61,031 nt of DNA from contig JASJAY010000074.1 in assembly GCA_030066775.1 (NCBI GenBank), forward strand, positions 1-61,031. The letters are read 5' to 3'. Every line of letters starts with the position of its first letter. The stretch's first letter is position 1. The position numbers and the translations under genes were made by a program. This DNA is from Planctomycetota bacterium. GTDB lineage: Bacteria > Planctomycetota > PLA2 > JAEUHO01. This document shows, piece by piece, positions 1-12,051 of this stretch. The notes under the pieces were generated by a model. That model was not told the origin of the DNA, searched no databases, and was given only the letters and a program-made list of their open reading frames with translations.

Positions 1-530
1 AGGTAGTCGAGCTTGCCGTCGGTCTGGTCGAGGATCTCCTGGCCGGTGCCGTGGTAGTGCGCGAGCGGGTTGTCGGGGTTGCTGTACTGATCGAGGATGT
101 GCGCGTTGGGCAGGATCTGCTCGAGCTGCTTCGCGACGCCGATGTGGCTCTCGTCCGAGTCCCACGCCGCCTCGGTGGGGGTGCGGATGATCTCCGCGCC
201 CAGCGCCTCGAGCACGACCTGCTTCTCGCGGCTCATCTTCTCGGGCATCGTGATGATCATCCGATAGCCCTTGATCGCGGCGGCGAGGGCCATGCCGATG
301 CCGGTGTTGCCCGAGGTGGGCTCGATGAGCGTGTCGCCCGGCTTGATCCGGCCGCTCTTCTCGGCCTCCTCGATCATGCGCTTGCCGATGCGGTCCTTGA
401 CCGAACCGCCCGCGTTGAGGAACTCGCACTTGACGAGGATCTCGCAGCCGGTGCTGCGTCCCACGCGCTGCAGGCGCACCATCGGCGTCTGGCCGACGGC
501 CTCCAGGATGGTCTCCATGATCTTCGCCAC
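1..530 (-). CDS. Cystathionine beta-synthase / cysteine synthase family enzyme (3' end cut by window edge)
   Basis: PLP-dependent beta-replacement enzyme of the cystathionine beta-synthase / O-acetylserine sulfhydrylase family, acting in cytoplasmic sulfur amino-acid metabolism. Only about 176 N-terminal residues lie in the window. Visible motifs are QTPMVRL near the start, the PLP-lysine segment GGSVKDRIG and the phosphate-binding loop TSGNTGIG. The segments MPEKMS and PNAHILDQY, and the overall wording, resemble cystathionine beta-synthase more than bacterial CysK; that choice is by memory of the family. I chose the GTG at 530 because GAGG sits 7 nt upstream; an in-frame ATG at 518 is the alternative. 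A TACGCT hexamer at 566-571 on this strand could be its -10. It is transcribed divergently from the hydrolase gene at 696. Confidence 0.85.
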   Translation of the reverse strand, partial: MAKIMETILEAVGQTPMVRLQRVGRSTGCEILVKCEFLNAGGSVKDRIGKRMIEEAEKSGRIKPGDTLIEPTSGNTGIGMALAAAIKGYRMIITMPEKMSREKQVVLEALGAEIIRTPTEAAWDSDESHIGVAKQLEQILPNAHILDQYSNPDNPLAHYHGTGQEILDQTDGKLDY

Positions 531-695
531 GGTGGCACCTCGCGGCCCGGGAGCGGGCTTCGCCAAGCGTACCGCGCGCCCCCTTGGGTCCCTTCTTTGG
601 GCCTGGGCCCGGACAGGGCCGGGAGACGCGCCGCCGCGCGTTCGCCCCGAGCGGGGCGCGCCCGGTATCGTCGGCGCCCCCCGAGGAGAGACCCC

Positions 696-1481
696 ATGCG
701 TCGTGCGCTGCCCCTGCTGATCGTCTGCCTGTTCCTGGCCCCCGCAACCGCCGCGGAGATCGAGTCGATGGACATCGAGTACAAGGACGGAGAGACCACC
801 CTCTCCGGCTACCTCGCGCGCCCCAAGGGCGTCACCGAGAGCCGCCCGGCCGTGCTGCTCGTGCACGCGTGGTACGGACACTCGGCCAACGTGCGCAAGA
901 AGGCCGACGAGCTCGCCGCGAAGGGCTACATCGCCTTCGCGCTCGACATGTACGGCAAGGGCGTGCTGGCGAAGGACAACGGCGAGGCCTCGAAGCTCGC
1001 GACGCCCTTCTATCAGGATCGCTCGCTCATGCGGCGCCGGGCAAAGCTCGGGCTCGAGGTGCTGCGCAAGCAGGAAGGCGTCGAGCGCACGCGCATCGCC
1101 GCGATCGGCTTCTGCTTCGGCGGGACGACCGTGCTCGAGCTTGCGCGCGACGGCGCCGACATCGCCGGCGTCGTGAGCTTCCACGGCGGCCTCGCCGCCG
1201 GCGAGCCGGCCAAGCCGGACACGATCAAGGCCAAGGTCTTCATGGCCACCGGCGCTGACGATCCGCTCGTCAAGCCGGAGGAGGTCGTCGCGTTCTGGAA
1301 GGAGATGCAGGACGCCAAGGCCGACTACCAGCTGCTTGTCCTCAGCGACGCCGCGCACGCGTTCACCGATCCGGGCGCCGGCCCGTTCAAGCGCGGCGTG
1401 ATGGCCGCCTACTCGCCCCTTGCCCACGAGCGTTCCTGGAAGGCGATGGACCGCTTCTTCGGCGAGATCTTCAAGCAGTAA
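696..1481 (+). CDS. Dienelactone hydrolase family protein, exported
   Basis: Alpha/beta hydrolase of the dienelactone hydrolase family, 261 residues. An N-terminal hydrophobic signal ([16 protein letters not shown]) suggests export, unlike classical cytoplasmic DLH. The family triad is visible: nucleophile Cys140 in GFCFGG, Asp189 in [10 protein letters not shown] and His221 in DAAHAF. The start ATG follows GAGGAGAG by about 6 nt; the reading frame stays open upstream, but the signal peptide and ribosome site fix this start. The physiological substrate is unknown; the family hydrolyses dienelactones and many small esters. It lies divergent from the PLP enzyme and its end almost touches the convergent methyltransferase gene. 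Confidence 0.88.
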   Translation: MRRALPLLIVCLFLAPATAAEIESMDIEYKDGETTLSGYLARPKGVTESRPAVLLVHAWYGHSANVRKKADELAAKGYIAFALDMYGKGVLAKDNGEASKLATPFYQDRSLMRRRAKLGLEVLRKQEGVERTRIAAIGFCFGGTTVLELARDGADIAGVVSFHGGLAAGEPAKPDTIKAKVFMATGADDPLVKPEEVVAFWKEMQDAKADYQLLVLSDAAHAFTDPGAGPFKRGVMAAYSPLAHERSWKAMDRFFGEIFKQ

Positions 1482-1490
1482 CGTCGCGCG

Positions 1491-2270
1491 CTAGTCGGGC
1501 TTGCGACAGACGTAGGCGACGGCGGTCACGGGCCGCTCGATGAAACCGCCGTTCGCCTCGATCCGCTCGCGGATCGCATCGAAGAGGCGCGCGCAGCGCT
1601 CCGGGTCCATACGGAGGTGGTCGCTGTACGTGGCGATCATCGCGATGTACTCGTCCGCGGTGCGGCGCATGGTCCACGGGAAGCGCTGGGGGTCGACCGC
1701 GTCGAACACGCCGGCGGCGAGGAAGTCCTGGACGCGCGTCTCGACGCGCTCGTCGAGCGACGCGTAGGGCCGCTCCTTGTGGAGTTCCGGGGCGTGCTCG
1801 AGGTACGCCGGCTGGAGCAGTTCGGCGTGGCCGTCCGCGGGATGGTTCCAGAACGGCGCGAACACGCCGCCCGGCACGAGCGCGTCGTATGCCTTCCGGA
1901 AGCCCGTCTCGGGATCCACCCAGTGCCACGCCTGCCCGGCGTACACGAGCCGGAACGCCTCCGTGGGCGGCGTCCATGCGTTCACGTCGCGGTTCTCGAT
2001 CACGACCTTCGGGAAATCACGCAGGTACTCGCGCGCGACCTCCGCGAGCTTCGGTCCGAGCTCGACGGCCAGGATCCCGATGCCGCGCTCCGCGAACTGG
2101 CGCGTGGCGACGCCCGGACCGGGACCGACCTCGAGGGCCCGATCGTCCGGGCCCATGGCGGCCTGCTGGATCAGCGCGTCCACCATGGCGTCGGGATAGC
2201 GCGGCCGCGCGACCAAGTACTCACGCGGGATCGCGTCGAAGGTCCAGCGGCGGGCTTCTTTGTCCTGCAT
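1491..2270 (-). CDS. Class I SAM-dependent methyltransferase (UbiE/Methyltransf_11 type)
   Basis: A 259-residue cytoplasmic methyltransferase. The glycine-rich SAM-binding motif I reads LEVGPGPGVAT around residue 46, followed by an acidic strand end (ILAVELGPK) and a NRDVNAW motif II region. The AWHWVDPE segment and a domain resembling methyltransferase type 11 place it with small-molecule methylases of unknown substrate. The frame is open upstream for another 58 codons, but MQDKEARRWTFDAIPREYLVARPRYP looks like the family's normal N terminus, so the ATG at 2270 is used. A TACACC hexamer lies 9 nt upstream of that ATG and no clear Shine-Dalgarno is present. Substrate cannot be inferred from the neighbours. 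Confidence 0.82.
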   Translation of the reverse strand: MQDKEARRWTFDAIPREYLVARPRYPDAMVDALIQQAAMGPDDRALEVGPGPGVATRQFAERGIGILAVELGPKLAEVAREYLRDFPKVVIENRDVNAWTPPTEAFRLVYAGQAWHWVDPETGFRKAYDALVPGGVFAPFWNHPADGHAELLQPAYLEHAPELHKERPYASLDERVETRVQDFLAAGVFDAVDPQRFPWTMRRTADEYIAMIATYSDHLRMDPERCARLFDAIRERIEANGGFIERPVTAVAYVCRKPD

Positions 2271-2445
2271 CGGAGCCCCGGTGTACGCCGGGGCGCGGCC
2301 GAGGTCAGGGGGAATTGCGTCGGAACGGGCCGCGCGATTGACAGCGGGCCGGGGCGATCCGTACCCTCTCGCCTCGTATTCGGAGGACGTTGCCGCGCAG
2401 GCAGGCAAATGCGCGCGTCGTCCTCGCGACTCCCGGGGTCGCAAG

Positions 2446-2474
2446 GGGCTCGCCGCGCGCTGTGCGGCGAGCCC
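2446..2474 (-). terminator. Stem-loop downstream of the SDR gene
   Basis: A perfect 11-bp inverted repeat (2446-2456 against 2464-2474) with a 7-nt loop lies 26 nt beyond the stop codon of the leftward SDR gene. A second smaller dyad (GCGAC/GTCGC, 2426-2442) follows. There is no strong T tract on the minus strand, so it may be Rho-assisted or simply a 3' stabilising hairpin. Confidence 0.5.
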
Positions 2475-2500
2475 GTTTCATTTCCCGAGATGCGGGCGTG

Positions 2501-3238
2501 CTACGCGTCCATGCCGCCGTCGACGGTGTACTGCGCACCCGTCACGTAGCTGGCGGCATCCGATGCGAGGTAGCCGACGACCGACGCGACCTCTTCCGCC
2601 TCGCCGAAGCGGCCCATGGGCACGAGCTGCGTGATCATCTCACCCATCTGCTCCTGCTCCTGCTGCGAGAAGCCGGCCTTGTCGAAGATCGGCGTGGCGA
2701 TGGGGCCGGGGCTCACGATGTTCACCCGCACGCCCTCGGGCGCGAGCTCCTTGGCCCACGCGCGGCTAAGGTTGGTGACCGCGGCCTTGCTGGCCGAGTA
2801 GACGGAGAACTGCGGCATCGGGCGGTTCCCGACGATGCTCGAGATGTTGATGATCGAGCCCTTGCTCTCGCGCAGGAGGGGCAGGGCCTTGATCGTCGTG
2901 TCGATCAGGCCGCGCACGTTGATGCCGAAGATCTTGTCGTAGTGGTCGAGGTCGACCGCCTCGAGCGGCGCAGGCGGTGCGATGCCGGCGTTGTTGACCA
3001 GGAGGTCGAGCCGGCCGTGGCGCTCCTTGACCGCATCGACGGCGGCCTGGACGGCAGCGGGATCGGCGACGTCGCCGACCACGTACGAGATGGCGTCGCT
3101 GCCCGCGGCCGCCTCCTCGAGAGTGGCTTCGGTGCGACCGGTGATGACGACCGTGTAGCCGTCGGCGGCGAGTCGGTTGGCGATGGCGCGACCGATGCCG
3201 GTGCTTCCGCCGGTGACCAGGGCAACGCGATCGGACAT
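2501..3238 (-). CDS. SDR family NAD(P)-dependent oxidoreductase
   Basis: Classical short-chain dehydrogenase/reductase, 245 residues, cytoplasmic. The cofactor motif TGGSTGIG lies near residues 9-16 and NNAG follows the fourth strand. The catalytic Ser is in NISSIV, and Tyr and Lys are in YSASK. The C terminus has the usual SPGPIATPIF and YVTGAQYTVDGG segments found in FabG/3-ketoacyl reductase-like and glucose-dehydrogenase-like members. The residue after the second strand cannot settle NADH versus NADPH. The start ATG follows GGGAGG with 6 nt spacing, which rules out the longer upstream frame. It is divergent from the Fe-S protein at 3367; the substrate is unknown. Confidence 0.9.
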   Translation of the reverse strand: MSDRVALVTGGSTGIGRAIANRLAADGYTVVITGRTEATLEEAAAGSDAISYVVGDVADPAAVQAAVDAVKERHGRLDLLVNNAGIAPPAPLEAVDLDHYDKIFGINVRGLIDTTIKALPLLRESKGSIINISSIVGNRPMPQFSVYSASKAAVTNLSRAWAKELAPEGVRVNIVSPGPIATPIFDKAGFSQQEQEQMGEMITQLVPMGRFGEAEEVASVVGYLASDAASYVTGAQYTVDGGMDA

Positions 3239-3366
3239 GGGGACCTCCCGAGAGTGATGGAATCGGATTCTGGGACCGGATGTAGAGATTTGCGGCACCT
3301 CGACGTCGCCGGGCGGGTCGAGGTTTCAGGGAACCTGCTGAGCAGACTGATCGTGAGGACCAAGCG

Positions 3367-3774
3367 ATGGCACGAAAGACCTACCGGGGCTCGGACCTCG
3401 ACGTGAGCTTCGACCTCGAGACGTGCATCCACGCCGGCGAGTGCGTGCGCAGCCTGCCCAAGGTCTTCGACACGGAACGCCGGCCCTGGATCCTGCCGGA
3501 CGAGGCCTCGGCCGACGAGGTGCGCGACCTGGTCGGCCGCTGCCCCTCCGGAGCGCTCGAGGTGATCGAGCACGGCGCCGAGGGGGCGGCCGAGGCCGCC
3601 GCGCCCACGACCACGATCCGCATGCTGCCCGGCGGCCCCTTCATGGTCGACGGCCCGTTCCGGGTGCTCGGCGAGGACGGCGAGCCCATCGATCACGGCA
3701 GCAAGGCGGCGCTCTGTCGCTGCGGCAAGTCCGCCAGCAGCCCGTTCTGCGACGGGTCCCACGCCAAGGCGTAG
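3367..3774 (+). CDS. Two-domain Fe-S protein: Fer4_19 (YjdI-like) + CDGSH
   Basis: A 135-residue protein made of two small iron-sulfur modules. Residues about 8-65 match the divergent single [4Fe-4S] family seen in YjdI (cysteines in LETCIHAGEC and GRCPSGALEVIE). Residues about 85-133 carry a CDGSH [2Fe-2S] signature, CRCGKSASSPFCDGSH, with the three Cys and one His ligands intact. The family is linked to electron transfer and cluster storage; no specific partner is known. No membrane segment is present, so it is probably cytoplasmic. The ATG has only a weak purine stretch upstream. It stands alone, convergent with the small lipoprotein at 3805. Confidence 0.85.
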   Translation: MARKTYRGSDLDVSFDLETCIHAGECVRSLPKVFDTERRPWILPDEASADEVRDLVGRCPSGALEVIEHGAEGAAEAAAPTTTIRMLPGGPFMVDGPFRVLGEDGEPIDHGSKAALCRCGKSASSPFCDGSHAKA

Positions 3775-3786
3775 GGGCGAGGGACG

Positions 3787-3801
3787 CGGGTCTTCGACCC
3801 G
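3787..3801. terminator. Short hairpin between convergent genes
   Basis: CGGGTC and GACCCG pair around a TTC loop in the 30-nt gap between two convergent genes. The placement suits a bidirectional terminator, and TTC loops are common in stable hairpins. No T tract is present. Confidence 0.5.
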
Positions 3802-3804
3802 TTC

Positions 3805-4116
3805 CTAGCGACCCATTTCCTGGAAGCGGCGTCGGTCGTTGACGCACTCGAACGGTGCGCGCGTGTAGCGGTACCCGTCGCCGAAGGGCGGGCAGCACAG
3901 CGCACGGTTCATGCTCGGCGTGAGCGGGACCTCGCCCGGCTCCAGGGAGCCGCGCTCGGGCGGCCAGACGCACTGCGGACCGCACCGGCACGCGGCCTGG
4001 GTCGACGGCAGCGGGGTGCCGGGCTCACAGCACCACGAGCGGTCGGAGCTGCAGCCGGCGAACAGGCCGGCCGCGGCGATGAGGGCGATCAACGCGAGCG
4101 TGGTGGGGATGCGCAT
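3805..4116 (-). CDS. Small cysteine-rich lipoprotein
   Basis: A 103-residue predicted lipoprotein: hydrophobic N terminus ending in the lipobox LFAGC (Cys22), then a short domain unusually rich in cysteine (CC, CRCGPQC, CC, EC). I do not recognise the family. The cysteines could form disulfides in the periplasm or bind metal. There is no Shine-Dalgarno; instead TAGCAT (4123-4128, minus strand) ends 6 nt before the ATG, fitting a leaderless transcript. It is convergent with the Fe-S protein and divergent from the C39-like lipoprotein. Confidence 0.7.
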   Translation of the reverse strand: MRIPTTLALIALIAAAGLFAGCSSDRSWCCEPGTPLPSTQAACRCGPQCVWPPERGSLEPGEVPLTPSMNRALCCPPFGDGYRYTRAPFECVNDRRRFQEMGR

Positions 4117-4122
4117 GGGCGA

Positions 4123-4128
4123 ATGCTA
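4123..4128 (-). promoter_or_regulatory. -10-like TAGCAT, leaderless start at 4116
   Basis: TAGCAT is followed by exactly 6 nt and then the ATG at 4116. This matches the TAnnnT pattern that marks leaderless genes; I see no convincing -35. Confidence 0.45.
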
Positions 4129-4269
4129 CTCCATGTCCGGTGCTCTCGCGAGCGCGCTGCGCTCGACGTGAACACGGGGGCCGAACGGGTGACGAAGCGA
4201 TTACCCGATCCGTCGCCCTCGAGCGTTGGACGACGCGAGTCCGGCCATCCGTTCGCGTCGCCTGCGGCG

Positions 4270-4275
4270 TACGCT
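4270..4275 (+). promoter_or_regulatory. -10-like TACGCT, leaderless GTG start at 4282
   Basis: TACGCT followed by 6 nt and a GTG start. It supports this start over the longer upstream frame because the lipoprotein signal begins right here. Confidence 0.4.
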
Positions 4276-4281
4276 CTCCCC

Positions 4282-4953
4282 GTGCATCGCTCCATCCTGC
4301 TCCTGCTGCTGGCGCTCACGATGCTGCCCTCGTGTTCGAGTGGCGCCGCGCCGGCCGCCGTCGGACCTCTTGGTGAAGCACTGCCGCCCCGGGTCCGGCT
4401 GGCCGTCGACGGACGCGCGCAGCGGCGCAGCCTGTCCTGCGAGAGCCGGTCCGCGGTCGATCTCCTGGGCTACTACGACATCGCCGTCACCGAGGCGGCC
4501 TTCCTCGCCTCCCTTCCCCGCTCCGACAATCCCCACGAGGGGTTCGTGGGCGACGTCGACGGGCCCGGGGAGCAGCTGCCGCCGGCGGGGTACGGCGTGT
4601 ACGCCGAACCGGTTGCCGAGCGGCTGAGGGGCTTCGGGCTCCCGGTCGAGGTGGTGACCGAGATGGGGCTGCCGGCGCTGCGGGCGAAGCTCGCCGCCGG
4701 CCATCCGGTGATCGTCTGGGCGACGGGTGCCCTCGATGCGCGCCCGGCCGTGACCCTGACGGACGCGCGCGGTCGCACGTATCAGGCGGTGCGCGGCGAG
4801 CACACGTTCATCGCCGTCGGGTACGGCCCGGGGACCATCGAGCTGCTCGACCCCGCGACGGGCAAGCGCAAGCGCGTGAACGCGGCGCGCTTCGACGCCT
4901 CCTGGGCCATCCTCGGTCGCATGGCCGTCGTGGCGACGAGCTCACTCGGCTGA
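4282..4953 (+). CDS. Lipoprotein with C39-like cysteine peptidase fold
   Basis: A 223-residue predicted lipoprotein (lipobox MLPSC, Cys18) carrying a peptidase C39-like domain. The likely catalytic Cys53 lies in LSCESRSAVDLL, His174 in GEHTFIAVGY and Asp190 in LLDPATG, in the order expected for the C39_2 papain-like group. Such proteins cleave peptides or are of unknown function; there is no ABC transporter here, so a bacteriocin-leader peptidase role is not supported. The GTG at 4282 is chosen because a signal sequence starts there and a TACGCT hexamer precedes it; the frame is open further upstream. Its last 12 nt overlap the convergent sigma-factor gene. Confidence 0.72.
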   Translation: MHRSILLLLLALTMLPSCSSGAAPAAVGPLGEALPPRVRLAVDGRAQRRSLSCESRSAVDLLGYYDIAVTEAAFLASLPRSDNPHEGFVGDVDGPGEQLPPAGYGVYAEPVAERLRGFGLPVEVVTEMGLPALRAKLAAGHPVIVWATGALDARPAVTLTDARGRTYQAVRGEHTFIAVGYGPGTIELLDPATGKRKRVNAARFDASWAILGRMAVVATSSLG

Positions 4954-5592
4954 GGCGTCGCCCTCGGCGCCCGGAATCGACGACAGCACCTCGTGCAGGC
5001 GCCGGAGCGCGCGCACGTACCGCTTGCTCGCGGCCGGCGGCTCGATGCCCAGCTCGACGGCGGCCTCGTGGTTGGTGAGCTCCTCGAAGTGGCGCAGCAC
5101 GAGGATGTCGCGGTCCTCCGGCTTCATCGCGTCGATGGCCGTCATGAGGTACGCCTTCAGCTCGTCGCGCGCGATGGCCTGGGTCGGCGTGGTGCCGCGC
5201 GCGATCAGGTCGTTGGCGAGGGCGACCGACGTGGCCCCGGGCATGCCGCCCGCAATCGGCACCTGACGTCGCACGTCGCGCTTCTTCGCGCCGAGGTGCC
5301 GGCGCTGCAGGCGGATCAACCGCTGCGCCGTGATGATCCGCAGCCACAGGAAGAAGGGGAGCTTGGGGTCCTTCAGGTACTCCTCGATCCGCTCGGCGGC
5401 CTCCACGTAGGCGTCCTGCAGCACGTCCGAGGCGCCGGCCCGCGCCTTCATGCCCGGGTGCATGCGCAGGTTCACCATCCGCATGAGCCGCAGGCGGTGG
5501 CGCTCGAGCAGCTCGCCGAAGACGGCGTCCCGGTCCGCCCCGGCAGCCTGCAAGGCCTCCAGATCCAGGTCCGCCTGCTCGTCCTCGCCCAT
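4942..5592 (-). CDS. ECF-type RNA polymerase sigma-70 factor
   Basis: A 216-residue extracytoplasmic-function sigma factor. Region 2 is seen in MKARAGASDVLQDAYVEA and the following aromatic/basic stretch (LPFFLWLRIITAQRLI). Region 4 is the helix-turn-helix around LRHFEELTNHEAAVELGIEP with the recognition helix after it. The wording is typical of planctomycete ECF factors that accompany Ser/Thr kinases, and indeed a large kinase gene starts divergently 104 nt away. That suggests, without proof, that the kinase controls or is controlled by this sigma factor. No anti-sigma gene adjoins. The ATG lacks a Shine-Dalgarno and is preceded by TATCCT at 6 nt. Confidence 0.88.
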   Translation of the reverse strand: MGEDEQADLDLEALQAAGADRDAVFGELLERHRLRLMRMVNLRMHPGMKARAGASDVLQDAYVEAAERIEEYLKDPKLPFFLWLRIITAQRLIRLQRRHLGAKKRDVRRQVPIAGGMPGATSVALANDLIARGTTPTQAIARDELKAYLMTAIDAMKPEDRDILVLRHFEELTNHEAAVELGIEPPAASKRYVRALRRLHEVLSSIPGAEGDASAE

Positions 5593-5598
5593 GCCCGG

Positions 5599-5604
5599 AG
5601 GATA
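5599..5604 (-). promoter_or_regulatory. -10-like TATCCT, leaderless start at 5592
   Basis: TATCCT then 6 nt then ATG on the minus strand. A TATGCT at 5661-5666 on the plus strand could serve the divergent kinase gene, giving a compact divergent promoter region. Confidence 0.45.
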
Positions 5605-5696
5605 CGCCAAGGGCGGACGCCGTTGCGCCGCGCGCCCATCGGATCGCGGCGCGCCACGGCTATGCTGACCCGTCCCATGCACGCAGGACGCCCCGC

Positions 5697-9587
<3,891 letters not shown>

Positions 9588-9596
9588 CGGCACGTG

Positions 9597-9602
9597 TATC
9601 CT
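9597..9602 (+). promoter_or_regulatory. -10-like TATCCT, leaderless start at 9611
   Basis: TATCCT followed by 8 nt and the ATG of the peptidase gene. The same hexamer and the same 8-nt spacing, ending in gCGCCC, recur before the ATG at 18490. Confidence 0.5.
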
Positions 9603-9610
9603 CTGCGCCC

Positions 9611-10339
9611 ATGACGAACGCCAACATGCGCTTGTTGCTCGGGAGCGGCGGCCTCAGCACGCCGGAACGCGTGGAGGCCTGGCTGCAGGCGTTCGACGCG
9701 TTCCTCGGTGACATCGATCGCTTCCTCTTCGTACCGCATGCGCTCGCCGCTCACGATCGCTACGTCGCCGGGCTCGAGGAGCGTGGCTTCACGGCCGGTC
9801 GAACGCTCGTGGGGCTCCACCGGGAAGCCGATCCGGTCGCGGCCGTCGAGGCCGCGCCGGCGATCTTCGTGGGGGGCGGCAACAGCTTCCGTCTGCTCGC
9901 GACGATCCAGGCGATGGGGCTGATCGAGCCGATCCGGCGTCGCGTCGCCGCGGGCATGCCCTACATCGGGATCAGCGCGGGCTCGAACCTCGCGTGTCCC
10001 ACGATCATGACGACGAACGACATGCCGATCACCGCGCCCGACGGGCTCGACGCGCTGGATCTCGTGCCGTTCCAGATCAACCCGCACTACTTCGCCGGCC
10101 GGACCTGGATCCGCCAGGCGGACGAGCAGTTCCTGCCGTACGGCGGCGAGACGCGCGACGACCGCATCCGCGAGTTCCACGAGATGAACACGCGCCCCGT
10201 GCTGGGGGTCTGGGAAGGGGGCTGGGTCCGCGTCGAAGGCGGAAGCACGCACCTGGAAGGCTCGCCCGCGCGGCTCTTCCGGCGCGATGCCGACCCGGTG
10301 GACCTGGAGGCCGGTACGCGGCTGGACGCGCTCCTCTGA
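9611..10339 (+). CDS. pepE: Peptidase E (alpha-aspartyl dipeptidase, family S51)
   Basis: A 242-residue cytoplasmic dipeptidase of the PepE family, which hydrolyses Asp-X dipeptides. It starts with MRLLLGSGGLST, has the FVGGGNSFRLL segment, and the nucleophile elbow GISAGSN places the catalytic serine at residue 122; His159 in INPHY is the likely partner. The length agrees with the family (about 230 residues). The start at 9611 is set by the family N terminus and the upstream TATCCT box; no Shine-Dalgarno is seen. It follows the kinase gene by 23 nt, but its own promoter-like box suggests separate transcription. Confidence 0.93.
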   Translation: MTNANMRLLLGSGGLSTPERVEAWLQAFDAFLGDIDRFLFVPHALAAHDRYVAGLEERGFTAGRTLVGLHREADPVAAVEAAPAIFVGGGNSFRLLATIQAMGLIEPIRRRVAAGMPYIGISAGSNLACPTIMTTNDMPITAPDGLDALDLVPFQINPHYFAGRTWIRQADEQFLPYGGETRDDRIREFHEMNTRPVLGVWEGGWVRVEGGSTHLEGSPARLFRRDADPVDLEAGTRLDALL

Positions 10340-10346
10340 CCTGCGG

Positions 10347-10363
10347 GCGACCGCGGAGGTCGC
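10347..10363. terminator. GCGACC/GGTCGC hairpin between convergent genes
   Basis: A 6-bp perfect stem with a 5-nt loop lies just after the peptidase E stop, in the 106-nt gap before the convergent zinc-ribbon gene. An alternative CTGCG/CGCAG pairing competes. No T tract. Confidence 0.4.
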
Positions 10364-10445
10364 AGAGCGTTACCGACCTCTCCCTTCCACCCGCCCGTTC
10401 GCGGTGTGGAGCCGGCCGTCCGCCGATGCCTCGACGTGAGGTGGG

Positions 10446-10697
10446 TTAGCCGAAGCGCCCGTTCCAGTCGAAGATGCTGTTGCAGTAGAAAGACGAGATG
10501 TCGAACGTGAAGTCGCGCTCTTCGCCGCAGGCCTTGCACACGGTGTGCAGCACGTCGTAGCTCTTGCCGCGTTTCTGGAAGAGCCCCTGTCCGTGATGGC
10601 CGAGCGCGCCGCCGCAGCCGCAGCGCTGCTTGGCGATATAGCGGTACTCCGTGTCGACGCTGTCGACTTCTACTGCATGGTCGAAGTCTGCGTTCAT
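10446..10697 (-). CDS. Small zinc-ribbon protein
   Basis: An 83-residue protein with one CGCGG-type pair and one CKAC pair, the spacing of a treble-clef or zinc-ribbon fold. It contains EYRYIAKQRCGCGG and TVCKACGEERDFTFDI. I do not recognise a characterised family; it resembles short hypothetical proteins of delta-proteobacteria and planctomycetes. The ATG at 10697 follows GGAGGG by about 6 nt, which excludes the longer upstream frame. It is divergent from the lipoprotein gene at 10886. Confidence 0.72.
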   Translation of the reverse strand: MNADFDHAVEVDSVDTEYRYIAKQRCGCGGALGHHGQGLFQKRGKSYDVLHTVCKACGEERDFTFDISSFYCNSIFDWNGRFG

Positions 10698-10885
10698 CCC
10701 AGGCCCTCCGGGAGACCACGCATGGGAAGAACCCAGCATACGGAATTCTGCCGACCACGGCGAGCCGCCAGAAACTGGGGTCTCGGGGTCTCCACACACC
10801 CGAGCAGGGCCTTTGCCACGGCAGCGGTTGCTTCGTGGGCAACGACCTCCGGCAGTACATTGCGCGCGGACTCGGAGATTTGCCC

Positions 10886-11431
10886 ATGCCTCGCATCGCC
10901 TTGCTGCTGGTCCTGGTTGCGCTCGCGTTCGCGCCGGCGTGCTCCGGTACGCGCGCGTACAGCGGCCCGGAGCTCGGGGCCGGTCAGGTCGTCACGATCG
11001 TGCCCGACAACCCGCGCGTGCGCGCATGGGACAGCGTGCTCGGCGACGCCGGCGGTCATGGGGGGCAGGTCTACCTGCGCATCAACGGCCAGGGCCTGTC
11101 GCAGCGCAGCAACCGCTTCGAGGTCGCGCCGGGCCAGATCGACATGGTCGCGATCTTCCGCGACCACAACACGCCCGTCACGTCGCGCATGCTGCAGACG
11201 AAGCCGGTGCAGGTGTCCTTCAACGCCCAGCCGGGACGCACGTATCGCGTGCGCGGCGTCGCGTTCTACCCGCCCGCCGAGTCGGCGCTCAAGCGCACGG
11301 CGGACACGACGAAGTACCGGGTCGTGTTCGTGGTCCAGGACGCGGACAGCGGTCAGATCGTGCAGCGCGTCGACGTCCCGACCGACCGCAACCAGCTCGT
11401 CGACCCCATCACCGGCGAAGAGCCCTGGTAG
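10886..11431 (+). CDS. Hypothetical lipoprotein
   Basis: A 181-residue predicted lipoprotein with a signal ending at FAPAC. The mature part looks all-beta (NRFEVAPGQIDMVAIF, TYRVRGVAFYPP) and may be a periplasmic immunoglobulin-like domain. I do not recognise the family. The start at 10886, preceded by GGAG at about 9 nt, is preferred over the in-frame ATG 51 nt upstream because it places the signal peptide at the very N terminus. It is 35 nt upstream of the DUF899 gene on the same strand, so the two may be co-transcribed. Confidence 0.68.
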   Translation: MPRIALLLVLVALAFAPACSGTRAYSGPELGAGQVVTIVPDNPRVRAWDSVLGDAGGHGGQVYLRINGQGLSQRSNRFEVAPGQIDMVAIFRDHNTPVTSRMLQTKPVQVSFNAQPGRTYRVRGVAFYPPAESALKRTADTTKYRVVFVVQDADSGQIVQRVDVPTDRNQLVDPITGEEPW

Positions 11432-11466
11432 GGGAGCGCGGCTCCCCCTCACGAAGGGAGGCCCCG

Positions 11467-12051
11467 ATGGCCGACCCCCAGAATGCCCAGAAGGAGATCG
11501 AGGCGCTCGAGAAGGAGCTGCTCGACGGCCATCGGCGGTTGGCGGAGCTGCGGCGCGCCCAGTCGCCCCAGCCGGTCGAGGACTACGAGCTCCTGGGCCC
11601 CGAAGGCCCCGTGTCGCTGTCATCCGCCTTCGGCGGCAAGCAGGATCTGATCGTCGTGCACAACATGGGGCGTTCCTGCCCGTACTGCACGATGTGGGCC
11701 GACGGCTTCAATGGCCTGCTCCCGCACCTGGAGAACCGCGCGGCGTTCATCGTGGTCTCGCCGGACACGCCCGACGTGCAGGCCGACTTTGCCGCGTCGC
11801 GCGGTTGGCGCTTCCGCATGTTGAGCGCGGCCTCGTCGAGCTTCACCCGCGACCTGGGCTACGCCTTCGAGCGCAGCGGCAAGTGGTGGATGCTGCCCGG
11901 GTTCTCGACCTTCCGCCGGAACGAGGACGGCTCCGTCGTGCGCGTCGCCCACGGCCCCTTCGGACCGGGGGATCCCTTCAACGGCGCCTTCCATCTCTTC
12001 GCCCACCTTGCCAACGGCGTCGACGGGTGGGAGGCGCGGTTCACCTACTAG
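11467..12051 (+). CDS. DUF899-family thioredoxin-like protein
   Basis: A 194-residue protein of the DUF899 family, a thioredoxin-like fold. The CxxC pair is in MGRSCPYCTMW, near residue 75, preceded by a strand LIVVHNM and followed by NRAAFIVVSPDTPDVQADFA. It starts with a short coiled-coil-like helix. The family is suspected to have thiol redox activity, but no function is established. A strong GGGAGG precedes the ATG. Its 3' end overlaps the convergent phosphatase gene by 11 nt. Confidence 0.82.
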   Translation: MADPQNAQKEIEALEKELLDGHRRLAELRRAQSPQPVEDYELLGPEGPVSLSSAFGGKQDLIVVHNMGRSCPYCTMWADGFNGLLPHLENRAAFIVVSPDTPDVQADFAASRGWRFRMLSAASSSFTRDLGYAFERSGKWWMLPGFSTFRRNEDGSVVRVAHGPFGPGDPFNGAFHLFAHLANGVDGWEARFTY

